DNA of 64,000 nt from Candidatus Binatia bacterium (GTDB taxonomy: Bacteria; Desulfobacterota; Binatia; UBA12015), in NCBI GenBank assembly GCA_029243485.1, contig JAQWRY010000007.1:62001-126000 (forward strand), read 5' to 3'. The notes under the pieces are model-generated. The model worked only from the letters and a program-made list of their open reading frames with translations, was not told the DNA's origin and ran no database searches. The position numbers were made by a program, and so were the translations under genes. Below, one piece after another: positions 25,843 to 35,099 of the stretch (its first letter is position 1; each line of letters starts with the position of its first letter).

Positions 25843-25863
25843 GTTGTGTACGAGTTACACAAC
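25843..25863. promoter_or_regulatory. Perfect palindrome before nadA, candidate NrtR operator
   Basis: The arms GTTGTGTA (25843-25850) and TACACAAC (25856-25863) are exact inverse complements around a 5-base spacer CGAGT. The element lies 20 bases upstream of the nadA start, just before its ribosome-binding site, where a bound repressor would block the promoter. The NrtR-like gene in the same operon is the natural candidate to bind it. I did not see a second copy in the window. Confidence 0.65.
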
Positions 25864-25919
25864 CTGTGGGATGGCCGCAAGGGGCGGGAGGTCGTCGTGA
25901 GCCATCTTGGGTCAGCCTC

Positions 25920-27278
25920 CTAGGAGCCCGCGAGGGTCATTTTCTCGATCAGCAGGGTGGGCGCGCAGACTCCGGCTCGGAACTCGAGGTCGTTTCCGAG
26001 CATCTGGATGTTGTGGAACATCTCGAGGAGATTCCCGGCGATGGTGACCTCCTCGACGGCGTGGGTCAGCTCGCCGTTTTCGATCCAGAGGCCGCCCGCG
26101 CCACGGGAGTAGTCGCCGGTGACGCCGTTTACGCCGAAGCCGGAGAGGCTGGTGACGTACAGTCCGCTCTTCACCGAACCGACGATCTCTTCCGGGGTGC
26201 TTTCGCCCGCGGCGAGATAGAAGTTGGTTGGGGATGCGCCGGGTGCATCCCCGGCGGAACGCGAGGCGTTGCCCGTCGACGTCATGCCGAGCTTGCGGGC
26301 GGAGTAGGAGTCGAGCAGGTAGCTTGTCAGGCGTCCGTTCTCGACGACGACGTTGCGACGCGTCGCGAGCCCTTCGCCGTCGAACGGGCGAGACGCGAGA
26401 CCGCCGGGGAGCCGGCCGTCGTCGACGACGTTGATGTTGGAAGACGCGATCTCTTCGCCGAGTTTGTCGAGGAGGAACGACGCGCGATGGTAGAGCGCGC
26501 CGCCGCAAACAGCCGATGCGAGATGGCGCATTAGTGAAGCGGCGCTGATCGGGTCGAAGACGACCGGGAGGCTCTGCGTCGGTACCTTGCGCGCGTTCAG
26601 GCGGCGCAGTGTGCGCTGTGCCGCGATGTTTCCGACGCTCTCCGGATCCGCGAGGTCCGCGTACGCGCGCGAGCTGTCGTACCAGGAGTCGCGTTGCATC
26701 TCCTCGCCGTCAGTGGCGACCGGCGCGACGGAGATTCCGTAGCCGGTGGTGCGATAGCTTCCGCGGAACCCGCCGGACGATCCGTACGCGACCCGGCTGC
26801 TGGAGTGGGAGAACTCTGCGCCCTCTGAGTTCGTCAGCCGTGGGTCGGCATCCAGCGCGGCTTTCTCGCAGCGAGTGGCGAGGCCGATCCGGTCGTCGGG
26901 GGAGATGCCGTCGCCGGCGTCGTCGGCCAGTCCGAGTTCCGGCGTGTCGGTCGCGAGGGCTTCGGTCGGCGGGAGTCCCGCTTCGGGGTCCGCGGCGACG
27001 ATGGTGGACATCTCGACCACGTCGCGGACGAAGTTCTCGATGGCGTCGCCGGCGAGGTCGGCGGTGGACGCCATGGCGCTCGCCTGACCGGAGAAGCAGC
27101 GGATTCCGAGCCTGCGCTCCCGCGACATCTTGACGGTTTCGACTTCGCCGAGACGCACCTGCGCCGCCGAAGAGCCCCATTCAACGAAGACGGCGTCGGC
27201 ATCCGATGCGCCCGCCTCGCGGGCCGTCTCGAGCGCGCGGTCGATGACGGCGTTCGACGGTTCGCCCTGCGCACTCAT
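25920..27278 (-). CDS. tldE: TldE/PmbA, inactive partner of the TldD metalloprotease
   Basis: Subunit of the TldD/TldE heterodimer, which degrades or trims peptides (microcin B17 maturation, CcdA turnover in E. coli). 452 residues with the family pattern: VRLGEVETVKMSRERRLGIRCFSG near the N terminus, PVVFDPISAASLMRHLASAVCGGALY in the middle, and the GVNGVTGDYSRGAGGLWIENGEL end. It lacks the HExxxH motif, as expected for TldE. ATG 27278 overlaps the tldD stop (ATGA); the open frame runs further but there it is antisense-free tldD coding. No microcin-like gene is seen near, so the substrate is unknown. Confidence 0.93.
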   Translation of the reverse strand: MSAQGEPSNAVIDRALETAREAGASDADAVFVEWGSSAAQVRLGEVETVKMSRERRLGIRCFSGQASAMASTADLAGDAIENFVRDVVEMSTIVAADPEAGLPPTEALATDTPELGLADDAGDGISPDDRIGLATRCEKAALDADPRLTNSEGAEFSHSSSRVAYGSSGGFRGSYRTTGYGISVAPVATDGEEMQRDSWYDSSRAYADLADPESVGNIAAQRTLRRLNARKVPTQSLPVVFDPISAASLMRHLASAVCGGALYHRASFLLDKLGEEIASSNINVVDDGRLPGGLASRPFDGEGLATRRNVVVENGRLTSYLLDSYSARKLGMTSTGNASRSAGDAPGASPTNFYLAAGESTPEEIVGSVKSGLYVTSLSGFGVNGVTGDYSRGAGGLWIENGELTHAVEEVTIAGNLLEMFHNIQMLGNDLEFRAGVCAPTLLIEKMTLAGS

Positions 27279-28741
27279 GCCTGGGTCCCGCCCACGGTGA
27301 TGCCGTCGATTCGGATCGTGGGGAGGCCAACACCCACAGGGATGGACTGCCCGTCTTTTCCGCAGGTCCCGATGCCGTCGTCGAGTTTCAGGTCGCAGCC
27401 GACGCGTGTGATGCGCTTCATCGCTTCGGGGCCGTTCCCGATGAGAGTCGCTCCCTTCACTGGGCCGGCCAGTTTGCCGCCTTCGATCCGATAGGCCTCG
27501 CTCGCCGAGAAGACGAACTTGCCGCTGGTGATGTCGACCTGGCCGCCGCCGAAACTCACCGCGTACAGGCCGCGGTCGACGGACCGGATGATGTCTTCGG
27601 GATCGTCCTCCCCGGCAAGCATGAAGGTGTTCGTCATGCGGGGCATCGGATAGTGCATGAAGCTTTCGCGCCTCCCGTTGCCCGTTGCGGGCACGCCCAT
27701 GAGACGGGCGTTCATACGGTCCTGCAGGTAGCCGCGCAGGCGTCCCTTCTCGATCAGCACGTTGCGCTGGGTCGGGGTGCCCTCGTCGTCGATGTTGAGC
27801 GACCCGCGCCGTGAGGCGATCGTTCCGTCGTCGACGACGGTGCAGAGTTCGGACGCGACCTGTTCGCCGAGAAGCTTCGCGAAGGCGGACGTGCCCTTGC
27901 GATTGAAGTCTCCTTCGAGCCCGTGGCCGACGGCTTCGTGAAGCAGTACGCCGGGCCACCCGGGGCCGAGGACCACGTTCATCTCGCCGGCCGGTGCATC
28001 GGTCGCGTCGAGGTTCACGATGGCCTGCCGGGCCGCGTCTCGCGCGAAGGCGAGGGCTCGTTCTTCTCCGTCGATCAGGAACTCGAAGGCAACGCGGCCA
28101 CCGCCGCCGGAGGAGCCCTGTTGGCGCTTGTCGCCATCCTCCGCAATGCAGCTCACGGACACGCGGAGGAGCGGTTGGTGGTCGGCGACGAGCTCGCCCG
28201 CGGAGTTCGCGATGAGCACGACCTTGTCCTCGACGGCGACCGAGGCCATCACATTTTTGATGCGCGGATCGAAGCTGCGTGCCTCCTTGTCGAGTCGCGT
28301 CAGGAGCGCGGCTCGGTCGGTGAGGCTCGGGAGCAGCGCCGCCGAGTCGACGGGATAGAGATCGTGTCCGGGGGCGGTCGGTGTGCCCCGGAGGTCGACC
28401 GAGCGCGATTCCGAAGCGGTCGCGGCGATGGCGCGGGCGTTTTCGGCTGCGAGTTTCAGGTTGTCCAGCGAGAGCTCGTCGGAGAACGCGTAGCCCGTCT
28501 TCTCCCCGGCAAGGACGCGAACCCCGACGCCCTGAACGATCTGCTGATTGGCCTTCTTGACGATGCCTTCATCGAGCGAGACCGAGTGCAGCGAACGGTG
28601 CTCGAAAAAGAGGTCGGCGAAGTCGGCGCGTCGGGCGAGGGCGGTGCCCAGTGTCGCCTCGAGAGCGTCGACATCGAGGCCGAACCGATCGGCGATGAGC
28701 CGCGCGGGAAGGAGGTCTGTAGAGTCCGTAGGGTTCGTCAC
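27275..28741 (-). CDS. tldD: Metalloprotease TldD
   Basis: Catalytic subunit of the TldD/TldE peptidase. 488 residues with the zinc motif HEAVGH (268-273) in GVLLHEAVGHGLEGDFNRKG, and a Cys in DDGIGTCGKDGQSIPVGVG near the end, which is the conserved third-ligand region. The N-terminal domain reads FFEHRSLHSVSLDEGIVKKANQ. GTG 28741 is the start, just before the neighbour. It is directly coupled with tldE. Known roles are peptide-toxin maturation and modified-peptide processing; which one holds here cannot be told. Confidence 0.94.
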   Translation of the reverse strand: MTNPTDSTDLLPARLIADRFGLDVDALEATLGTALARRADFADLFFEHRSLHSVSLDEGIVKKANQQIVQGVGVRVLAGEKTGYAFSDELSLDNLKLAAENARAIAATASESRSVDLRGTPTAPGHDLYPVDSAALLPSLTDRAALLTRLDKEARSFDPRIKNVMASVAVEDKVVLIANSAGELVADHQPLLRVSVSCIAEDGDKRQQGSSGGGGRVAFEFLIDGEERALAFARDAARQAIVNLDATDAPAGEMNVVLGPGWPGVLLHEAVGHGLEGDFNRKGTSAFAKLLGEQVASELCTVVDDGTIASRRGSLNIDDEGTPTQRNVLIEKGRLRGYLQDRMNARLMGVPATGNGRRESFMHYPMPRMTNTFMLAGEDDPEDIIRSVDRGLYAVSFGGGQVDITSGKFVFSASEAYRIEGGKLAGPVKGATLIGNGPEAMKRITRVGCDLKLDDGIGTCGKDGQSIPVGVGLPTIRIDGITVGGTQA

Positions 28742-28782
28742 CCCCGGATCATCCGGGCTGACAGGGACAGAGTCAATTCAGG

Positions 28783-29616
28783 TCACTGCAGCGGCGGCAG
28801 GTCGCGGGTCAGGCGATCGATGAACTGCTGGATCACGTCGGCTTCCGGGTCTTCGGGAGCTCGTTCGAGATAGGCTTTGAGATCGGAGACGGCGGCCCCC
28901 GGGCAGTCGAGCCGTTGGAAGAGGGCGCCGCGATCGCGCAACCAGGTGGGGTTCTCGGGGTCGACGTGGACGAGCCGGTCGACCGCTGTGAGCGCGCGGT
29001 CCTGGTCCTTCCGGCGTAGGTGGTTCATTCGGAGGTTCACGAGCATCCGCGTGAGGACTCCGCGGGTGTCGGTCGGGTTCTGCAGGATCTGCTCGAGTTG
29101 CGCGGAAGGTTGGCGCGAACCGGCTTGCTCCATCTGCGCGAGCAGAGCATCGCGCTCGACGACGCGGCCACCGTGAAATGGATCCAACACGGCCCCCTCG
29201 TCGACGACGAGGAAGTGACCAGGAGTGTTCAGGCCTGAGGCGGTTCGCCCGAGCGTGCGGGCGACGCTCAAGTATACGACGGCGAGCGTGATCGGGATGC
29301 CGACGCGACGGTCGATGACGTCGTTGAGGTAGCTGTTGCGGGGATCGTAGTAGTCGTTCGCATTGCCGGTAAAACCCTCGGTCTCGAAGATTTCCTGGGC
29401 CATGGCCTTCTGTACGGCGTCTGCCGATGCGTCGCTCGCCACCGCTCGGGTCACGCGCTCCGCCAGGTCGGTCAGGTAGCCGCGGTACGCGTCGACATCG
29501 AGTTCGGGATACTCCTCCGCCGCAATCCACAACGCGCCGGTCGCGGGGTCGCTCCCCGGGTCGCCGGCGGTCTCGTACAGACGCTCGCGGATCTCTTCGA
29601 CAGAGCGGGACGGCAT
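28783..29616 (-). CDS. SirB1-family protein (transglutaminase-like plus TPR)
   Basis: 277-residue protein of the SirB1 / transglutaminase-like family. The family core is seen in YYDPRNSYLNDVIDRRVGIPITLAVVYLSVARTLG, then GLNTPGHFLV with the usual His, and LDPFHGGR. The C-terminal part (about 190-270) has TPR-like helices (NLRMNHLRRKDQDRALTAVDRLVHVDPENP). The usual transglutaminase Cys is absent where G-I-P-I-T is read, as in this family, so catalysis is doubtful. Family members lie near prmC/hemK in many bacteria; not so here. It faces the DHH gene across a 131-base divergent spacer with a promoter. Confidence 0.85.
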   Translation of the reverse strand: MPSRSVEEIRERLYETAGDPGSDPATGALWIAAEEYPELDVDAYRGYLTDLAERVTRAVASDASADAVQKAMAQEIFETEGFTGNANDYYDPRNSYLNDVIDRRVGIPITLAVVYLSVARTLGRTASGLNTPGHFLVVDEGAVLDPFHGGRVVERDALLAQMEQAGSRQPSAQLEQILQNPTDTRGVLTRMLVNLRMNHLRRKDQDRALTAVDRLVHVDPENPTWLRDRGALFQRLDCPGAAVSDLKAYLERAPEDPEADVIQQFIDRLTRDLPPLQ

Positions 29617-29674
29617 GCCGTAAGGACGCTAGCATCGGGTCCGAGCCCGTTCGAACACGTGTTTCGGGGTGGAC

Positions 29675-29704
29675 TGGACAAGGCTCTGGCCCTGTCTCTA
29701 TACT
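29675..29704 (+). promoter_or_regulatory. Sigma-70-like promoter for the DHH gene
   Basis: TGGACA (29675-29680) and TATACT (29699-29704) are separated by 18 bases, close to consensus for the housekeeping sigma. The downstream ATG is at 29748; no clear ribosome-binding site precedes it. Confidence 0.5.
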
Positions 29705-29747
29705 CCCGGCACTCTGGGGAGTCGTCCCCGGCGAACACCCGCTCAGT

Positions 29748-30761
29748 ATGGCTCAGGCCAAGGGACCCGTGGTCTCGTTGATGTCTGCCGTAGAAGGGCC
29801 AGAACCCCTGGTCATCCTACCGCACGACAATCCGGACCCAGACGCGCTCGCGAGTGCTGCCGCAGTGCAGTACTTGCTCCGGGAGCTCTGCGGCCGCGAA
29901 TCGATCATCGGGCTCGGCGGCATCATCGGGCGGGCCGAGAACCGGGCGATGGTCAAATACCTCAACATCAGGCTGGTCCCGGTGAAGGAAATCGAGTTCT
30001 CGCCGGATCGCCGGATTGTCCTGGTCGACACGCAGCCGGGGCGCGCCAACAACTCACTTCCGGCCGACATCGTGCCCACCGGGGTCATCGACCACCATCC
30101 GGCGTACGGCCCGAGCGACGACATTCCCTTCGTCGACATGCGGGACGATTACGGGGCCACCTCGACGATTCTGACCGAGTACATACGCGATTCCCACGTG
30201 ACGGTGGAGAGTAAGATCGCGACGGCCCTGTTCTACGGAATCGCCGCCGAGACGCAGGATCTCGGGCGCGAATCCACAGAGGCCGACTTCGCTGCGAGCC
30301 ACTTCCTGTACCCGTACGCGAACAAGCGGCGCCTCGGGAAGATCGAGAACGCGCGCGTGCCACGAGAGTACTTCCGCGCCTTCCGAGACGCGATCGATGC
30401 AGCGACCGTCTACGACAAGGCCATCATCTCCGACCTGGGCGACGTGTTGTACCCGGACATGGTGGCCGAGGTTGCCGACTTCCTGCTGCGGCTGGACGAT
30501 GTCGAATGGGCGCTCGCGATGGGCTCGTACAAGAAAGGCCTGTACGTCTCGCTGCGGACGACCGAGCGCGAGACGAACGCCGGCGAGATCCTCCAGAAGG
30601 TCCTCGGAAGCAAATCGGCCGGCGGGCACGACATGATTGCCGGCGGGCGCGTAAGGCTCGATGGCAACGGACTCGAGCGCGAGAAGATGGCAGTGAAGGT
30701 GAAGGAGCGCTTTTTGTCGCGGCTCGAACTCACCGGCGCCACGCGGCAGGACCTGGTCTAG
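29748..30761 (+). CDS. DHH-family phosphoesterase (NrnA-like)
   Basis: 337-residue phosphodiesterase, probably acting on short oligoribonucleotides, pAp or cyclic dinucleotide products. The DHH domain shows PHDNPDPDALASA (motif I), VDTQPGRANNS (motif II) and GVIDHHPAYG (motif III, the name motif), and the DHHA1 domain shows SKSAGGHDMIAGGRV near the end. ATG 29748 is the first start after the promoter and the homology begins close to it (LVILPHDNPDP). It is not part of an obvious operon. Substrate preference (nano-RNA versus pAp or c-di-AMP) is not visible. Confidence 0.87.
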   Translation: MAQAKGPVVSLMSAVEGPEPLVILPHDNPDPDALASAAAVQYLLRELCGRESIIGLGGIIGRAENRAMVKYLNIRLVPVKEIEFSPDRRIVLVDTQPGRANNSLPADIVPTGVIDHHPAYGPSDDIPFVDMRDDYGATSTILTEYIRDSHVTVESKIATALFYGIAAETQDLGRESTEADFAASHFLYPYANKRRLGKIENARVPREYFRAFRDAIDAATVYDKAIISDLGDVLYPDMVAEVADFLLRLDDVEWALAMGSYKKGLYVSLRTTERETNAGEILQKVLGSKSAGGHDMIAGGRVRLDGNGLEREKMAVKVKERFLSRLELTGATRQDLV

Positions 30762-31088
30762 GCTCAGAGGGAAAGGCAGCTTCGGCGGCCCCGCCATTGG
30801 CGGAGGCGGAGTGGGCTTCATTGGAGCGGGATGCGCATGAGAAAGTGGCACCTGCGACGCCGGCTCAGTGGCGCCTTTGGTCGCCTGCTTTTCGGTCGCT
30901 GCCACCCGGGCCGAGAACGCCGCGAGCCTGCGCTAGGCCGCGACGAGTCCCCGCCGGTCGCCTCCTCGATCGCGCGTGCCGTGCAGGAGGCGGCTGCACG
31001 GACGGAGGAGTGCTCCATAGAACCCTACTTGTGCCAACATGATTCTGAGGCGAACTCAGATATTCGAGGAGAACTCTTCTTTTCGAGA
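30762..31088. other. Spacer without recognised gene
   Basis: About 327 bases between the DHH gene and the TetR gene. One frame is open through most of it in line with the TetR gene (from 30831), but its translation is Arg-rich and has no family pattern. GAGGAGAA is seen at 31066-31073. I see no RNA gene. Confidence 0.5.
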
Positions 31089-31823
31089 ATGGCTCTTGTG
31101 TGCGTGGATTTTTCACTGCTATGGCTGTCCGCAGTGGATCCTCTGCCCGCAGCCCCCGAAACCCTTTTGGAGATCCAGCAGGTGGGGCGGCAGATGCGGC
31201 GCGGTGCCCTGCTCAGTGCAGCTCGTAAGCTGCTCGCGGACCGAACTTTCGGAGACCTCCGAATGCGGGACGTCGGCCGGGCTGCCGGAATGAGCGAGGC
31301 GAACGTCTACAACTACTTCCGCAATCGCACGGAGTTGTGCGGCTGCCTGGTGCTGGATTTCTTCGAGGACCTCGTGGCGCGCCTCGCGTGCTCGGCGGAC
31401 CGGGGCCTGGGACTCGAGCACCGCCTGTTGCAGTGTGCCGACATCTTGGGCGACGCGTTCCACGCGGCCCCTCATCGCCACGCTCTGATCGCGTTTCACG
31501 AGATTCACCAAACGGGCAAGACGAGCGACTTTTCGCCAGAGCTGTCGGCCCGAATCGCTACCGCGATCCGTGCGATGCACGAGCCGCTGATTCGTACGGT
31601 GGAAAGCTACACCTTCCTAGGCGCTCGCGAGGCGACCGACCTCGTGGGTCATCTGGTCATCCTCGCGAACGGCGTACTTCTGCAGGCGTTCAAGGCCGAT
31701 GGAACCCGCTTCTCGGCCTCAGAGCTGCGCCACAACATCCGCTTGGCTGTCCGCGGAGTCGTTCGCCTCGTTCCCGAGTTCGAAGTCGAGCGTGACGAGG
31801 GTCGCGTGCCTCTCCTCTCGTAG
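31089..31823 (+). CDS. TetR-family transcriptional regulator
   Basis: Dimeric repressor with an N-terminal helix-turn-helix: GALLSAARKLLADRTFGDLRMRDVGRAAGMSEANVYNYFRNRTEL is the standard TetR pattern (first recognition helix SEANVYNYF), shown here only as motif regions GALLSAARKLLADRTF and MRDVGRAAGMSEANVYNYF. The C-terminal ligand domain is not diagnostic. The start is unsure: ATG 31089 gives 244 residues with a 25-residue hydrophobic lead; GTG 31134 would begin closer to the domain. It is followed after 57 bases by the secreted protein gene, which could be its target, but no operator was found. Confidence 0.8.
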   Translation: MALVCVDFSLLWLSAVDPLPAAPETLLEIQQVGRQMRRGALLSAARKLLADRTFGDLRMRDVGRAAGMSEANVYNYFRNRTELCGCLVLDFFEDLVARLACSADRGLGLEHRLLQCADILGDAFHAAPHRHALIAFHEIHQTGKTSDFSPELSARIATAIRAMHEPLIRTVESYTFLGAREATDLVGHLVILANGVLLQAFKADGTRFSASELRHNIRLAVRGVVRLVPEFEVERDEGRVPLLS

Positions 31824-31880
31824 TCCACTCGATTAGTGCCGAGGTCGCCAGCACCTTTATTCGCCCTTGGGAGGGCCCAG

Positions 31881-34379
31881 ATGACAAAACGAGCAGTAGT
31901 CATATTGACAACAATTTTGGCGACCTCTCTCGGTCCGCTCCTCCTGCCGTCTCACTCCGGCGCCCAGATCCCGACGGCCGATGCGAAGTGCCGGAAGGGG
32001 CTGGGCAAAGGCGTCTCGCTCCTGGCGAAGGTGGCGGTCGCCGAGCAGCTTCGCTGTCACAAAGCGAGAATGTTGGGGCAGGTTCCCAGCGTGGTGGACT
32101 GCGGCGACCTCGGCCAATTGCCCGCCCCCGGCTCCCTCAAACTCCAGAAGGCCGAGTACAAACTGGGGAGTCTCGCAGACAAGAAATGCACGCTGGGTGG
32201 AGCAGCTGCGCCGGCGGCTCTGGGGTTTGTTTCGTGCCTGAGCCCTTGTGACGCGCTTCCGGTAGACGACTACCACGACGTTGCCGCCTGCCTAGTGTGT
32301 CTGACGGAAACAGGAGCCTCTGAAGCTGTGGGCCTTGCGTACGGCAGCCCGCCTACGCCCGGGCAGACGACCGACGATGTCACCTGTCAAACCGAGATCG
32401 GCAAAGCGCTCTCGAAGTACGTCGCCCGCAAGGTGAAGGAGCAGCAGCGCTGCCAGTTCAAGCAGGACAAGGGAAAGATATCGGAGATCGTGGACTGCGA
32501 GACCGCCGACTTGGTTGGAGCGCTCGCTCGAGAACTCCAGCGAGTGAATGACAGGATCGCGGAGTGCGACGCGGTTGCACTGGGCAATCTCGATAGCTGC
32601 GGCTCCGACGTGCCGGCCGAGCAGGCCTGCCTGCAGGCAGGGGGAGATCTCCACGCAGACGCGTTGTATCGGGCGGTCTATGATCCGGTGCCCGCAGGGC
32701 CGACCCCAACACCCACTCCGACCCCAACACCCACTCCGAGCCCGACACCGACGCCCACTCCGAGCCCGACGCCGACGCCGACACCCACTCCGAGCCCGAG
32801 CCCGACGCCGACACCCACTCCGAGCCCGCCGCCGCCGCCGACACCCACTCCGAGCCCGACGCCGTTCGCGGCCACGTTCTGCAGCGTGCCGGGAACTCCG
32901 ATAGCCATCCCCGACGATGATCCGGCCGGAGTGTCAGACGAGCTCGTCGTCGCCAGCAGCGGGGCCATCGTCGACCTGAACACGGCGCTCGAGATCTCGC
33001 ACGCTTGGGTCGGAGACCTGACATTCACCCTCACGCACGCGGATACCGGCACGAGCGTCACGCTCATCGATCAGCCCGGGGTTCCGGCTTCGGGCTTTGG
33101 CTGCTCCGGAGACGACATCGACGCAACGGTGGACGACGAAGCGGCTCTGCCGATCGAAAGCGAGTGCGCGGGCGCTACGCCCACGATCGCTGGGGCCCTT
33201 CAGCCCAACTCCGCTCTCTCCGCGTTCGACGGGGAGAATATCGCCGGCACGTGGACTCTGGCCGCGGCCGACGTGGCCTTCGGATCCAGCGGTACGCTGG
33301 ACGAGTGGTGTCTCATCGTGAATGATCCGCCGACCGCGCCCGCAGTCGAGATGACGGCATACCGTCCTCAGGCCGAGACGTACGGTGCGCCACTTCTCAG
33401 ACGGCCCGTTGCCGACGACGAGGAAGAGAGTCCAGGCGCCGGCCTCCGAATCAATGGGGACGACGACGACGGCAACCTGAGCCCCGATCGTGATGATCTT
33501 TCGGTTGCCGGCGAGAACGACCTCATCGAGGTCGAGCTGACCGTCAACCAGGTGCCAGCGGCGCCCGGAGTCGAGTACGTGCTTCGGCGCACCAACGGCA
33601 GTATCAAGGTCTGGGCCGATTCGACCAAGAACACGCCGATCCTGAATGCGAACGACGAGGCCGTCCTTTCCTTTGCGAGCCTCACGGAGGCGGTGTGGGT
33701 CGAGAACCCCAACGGCGGCTCTGCGTTCCTCGACCTCGAAGCGCGAACCGCGCCGGGTGGTTCGGTGCTCTCGACGGACCGCGTCAAGTTCTTTACCTTC
33801 ACGAGCATCGTGATCGGCCTCCACGGGGAGTTCCAGTTCCCGACGGACCCGCCCTGGGGGCCGAACGAGGGCGTTTCAGTGCTTGCGGTCGCTTTTCACG
33901 AGGAAGCCTACGATTCGCACATGTACGTCGAGAACGAGGTCGAAAGCGACGGCTCGGGGGCAGTGTACGACGAGATCGTCGATGCGGTTCAGAACCGGGG
34001 CGTCACTTCGGTTGCCCTCTACGGCTTCAGTCACGGCGGTGGGTCGATTTGCGATCTGGCGGATCGGCTCGAGACGAACAAGGCGAGCATCGGGACGTTC
34101 GATCTTCTCTTCACCGCCTACATCGACGGCATCGAGAACGACTCCGACATCGACCTCGATCCGGAGACCTGTCTGCCGTCGGGGACGGGACACCACGTCA
34201 ACTACTATCAGCAGTTCGGGATCGTTCCGCCTTGGGGGGGCTTCGTGCCCGGGGCGGATGTCAACGTGAACGTGACCAGTACCGCTTGGGGCTTGCTCCT
34301 GTTCCACATCACCATCACGAACCACATCAACGTCCAGAACGGCGTCCACGATCCTCTGGTCTCGCTGGTGCCGCGATGA
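31881..34379 (+). CDS. Large secreted protein: duplicated Cys modules, PT-linker, P-domain, hydrolase-like end
   Basis: 832-residue exported protein. After a signal peptide (about 1-30, SHSGAQ) two Cys modules share exact spacing: C37-x21-C59-x14-C74 and C169-x21-C191-x14-C206, both with GK, EQ-x-RC and VDC in register; each module then has SC...AACL. A Thr/Pro/Ser linker follows (about 273-330), then a domain like the P-domain of proprotein convertases (about 333-478: [53 protein letters not shown]). The last part (about 630-832) has VIGLHGEFQ and the nucleophile-elbow-like GFSHGG with Ser717, suggesting an alpha/beta hydrolase. ATG 31881 has GGGAGGG upstream. Function unknown. Confidence 0.75.
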   Translation: MTKRAVVILTTILATSLGPLLLPSHSGAQIPTADAKCRKGLGKGVSLLAKVAVAEQLRCHKARMLGQVPSVVDCGDLGQLPAPGSLKLQKAEYKLGSLADKKCTLGGAAAPAALGFVSCLSPCDALPVDDYHDVAACLVCLTETGASEAVGLAYGSPPTPGQTTDDVTCQTEIGKALSKYVARKVKEQQRCQFKQDKGKISEIVDCETADLVGALARELQRVNDRIAECDAVALGNLDSCGSDVPAEQACLQAGGDLHADALYRAVYDPVPAGPTPTPTPTPTPTPSPTPTPTPSPTPTPTPTPSPSPTPTPTPSPPPPPTPTPSPTPFAATFCSVPGTPIAIPDDDPAGVSDELVVASSGAIVDLNTALEISHAWVGDLTFTLTHADTGTSVTLIDQPGVPASGFGCSGDDIDATVDDEAALPIESECAGATPTIAGALQPNSALSAFDGENIAGTWTLAAADVAFGSSGTLDEWCLIVNDPPTAPAVEMTAYRPQAETYGAPLLRRPVADDEEESPGAGLRINGDDDDGNLSPDRDDLSVAGENDLIEVELTVNQVPAAPGVEYVLRRTNGSIKVWADSTKNTPILNANDEAVLSFASLTEAVWVENPNGGSAFLDLEARTAPGGSVLSTDRVKFFTFTSIVIGLHGEFQFPTDPPWGPNEGVSVLAVAFHEEAYDSHMYVENEVESDGSGAVYDEIVDAVQNRGVTSVALYGFSHGGGSICDLADRLETNKASIGTFDLLFTAYIDGIENDSDIDLDPETCLPSGTGHHVNYYQQFGIVPPWGGFVPGADVNVNVTSTAWGLLLFHITITNHINVQNGVHDPLVSLVPR
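32698..32870 (+). repeat. Tandem repeat coding for the PT/PS linker
   Basis: Short degenerate repeats such as CCGACACCGACGCCCACTCC encode the Thr-Pro / Ser-Pro linker of the secreted protein. Units are multiples of three, so number changes keep the frame. They are in-frame low complexity, not a CRISPR. Confidence 0.85.
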
Positions 34380-34469
34380 GGCCGGTGCCTTCACGGCGAG
34401 CCCGCGCGCGATTGGCTTGCTCGTCACCAGTGCCGTCGTCATCGCCGTACGGGTTCGGATCGCCGCGTT

Positions 34470-34790
34470 CGTCGGCGCGAAATGAAAATGGACCCGCGGG
34501 TGCGCCTCACAACCACTCTCTTACCTTCGGATGCTTGTGCGTCCCGTAGTTGTCGACGATGAGGTGTAGCTCGCGGCGCGGGTAGCAACGTCCGTGCACC
34601 TTCCCGCTGGCAACTTCCGAAGCGACGAACAGCGTCGTCGGCCCGGGGCGCTTGTGGTCGTGTGTCATGCGAGCTGGAAGTCCTGAGCGCATCGGCCGCA
34701 GGGGCTGGGTGCGATCAAGGGCCTGAATCTGAGACTTCTCGTCCACGCATAGGACCAGCGCTCGCTCCGGAAGGGGGCGTCGGCGTTTGT
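34470..34790 (-). pseudogene. IS630-family transposase remnant
   Basis: On the minus strand the translation reads [20 protein letters not shown], then [20 protein letters not shown], then [21 protein letters not shown], which are characteristic blocks of IS630-type DDE transposases (first Asp in CVDEKSQ, second in IVDNYG). The stretch between YPRR and ELHLIVDN is missing (roughly 20 residues), after WL there is a stop at about 34507, and the reading continues in another frame as AHPRVHFHFAPT to about 34470. No N terminus, no third acidic residue and no inverted repeats are seen. It is a decayed fragment. Confidence 0.85.
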
Positions 34791-35085
34791 GACGTAGCCG
34801 AGTCCTGCGATGGTCTTGGCACCGAGTGCCCCGGTGCGGACCTCTGCAACGGTACCGAGACGTGCGATGGCTGCGGCACGTGCGACCCGGACCCGGACCT
34901 GAGCTGCGACGACGCGAATCCGTGCACTTAGGATTCCTGCGATCCCATTGAGGGGTGCGATAATGCGCCTGAGCCCGCGCCGACGGGTGCGGACACTTGG
35001 GAAAAGGGCCTCCTTCCAGTGAGCGAGAAAGCTCCCGCGAACGAGACGATCGTCGCCAAGCTCCTCAAGGGGCCCGAGCCGCCGC
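34790..35085 (+). pseudogene. Fragment of Cys-rich secreted protein with in-frame TAG
   Basis: Plus-strand reading gives [41 protein letters not shown] and DDANPCT, the repeat style of large Cys-rich surface proteins. A TAG at 34929-34931 interrupts it; the same frame then goes on with [19 protein letters not shown] and [20 protein letters not shown], up to about 35085. A normal copy would read NPCT-x-DSCDP, so one base change (for example CAG to TAG) explains the stop. No start or signal peptide is present; the left end meets the IS630 remnant. I take it as a pseudogene. Confidence 0.75.
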
Positions 35086-35099
35086 AGAGCTGCACACGC

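Noticed and set aside
30831-31088. N-terminal extension of the TetR regulator
   Set aside because: The added residues are Arg-rich and without family pattern; the domain starts later.
32698-32870. CRISPR-like repeat array
   Set aside because: Units are short, degenerate, without spacers, and encode a PT linker in frame.
34929-34931. TAG read as an amino acid (recoding)
   Set aside because: The frame has no start or signal peptide and adjoins an IS remnant; decay is simpler.
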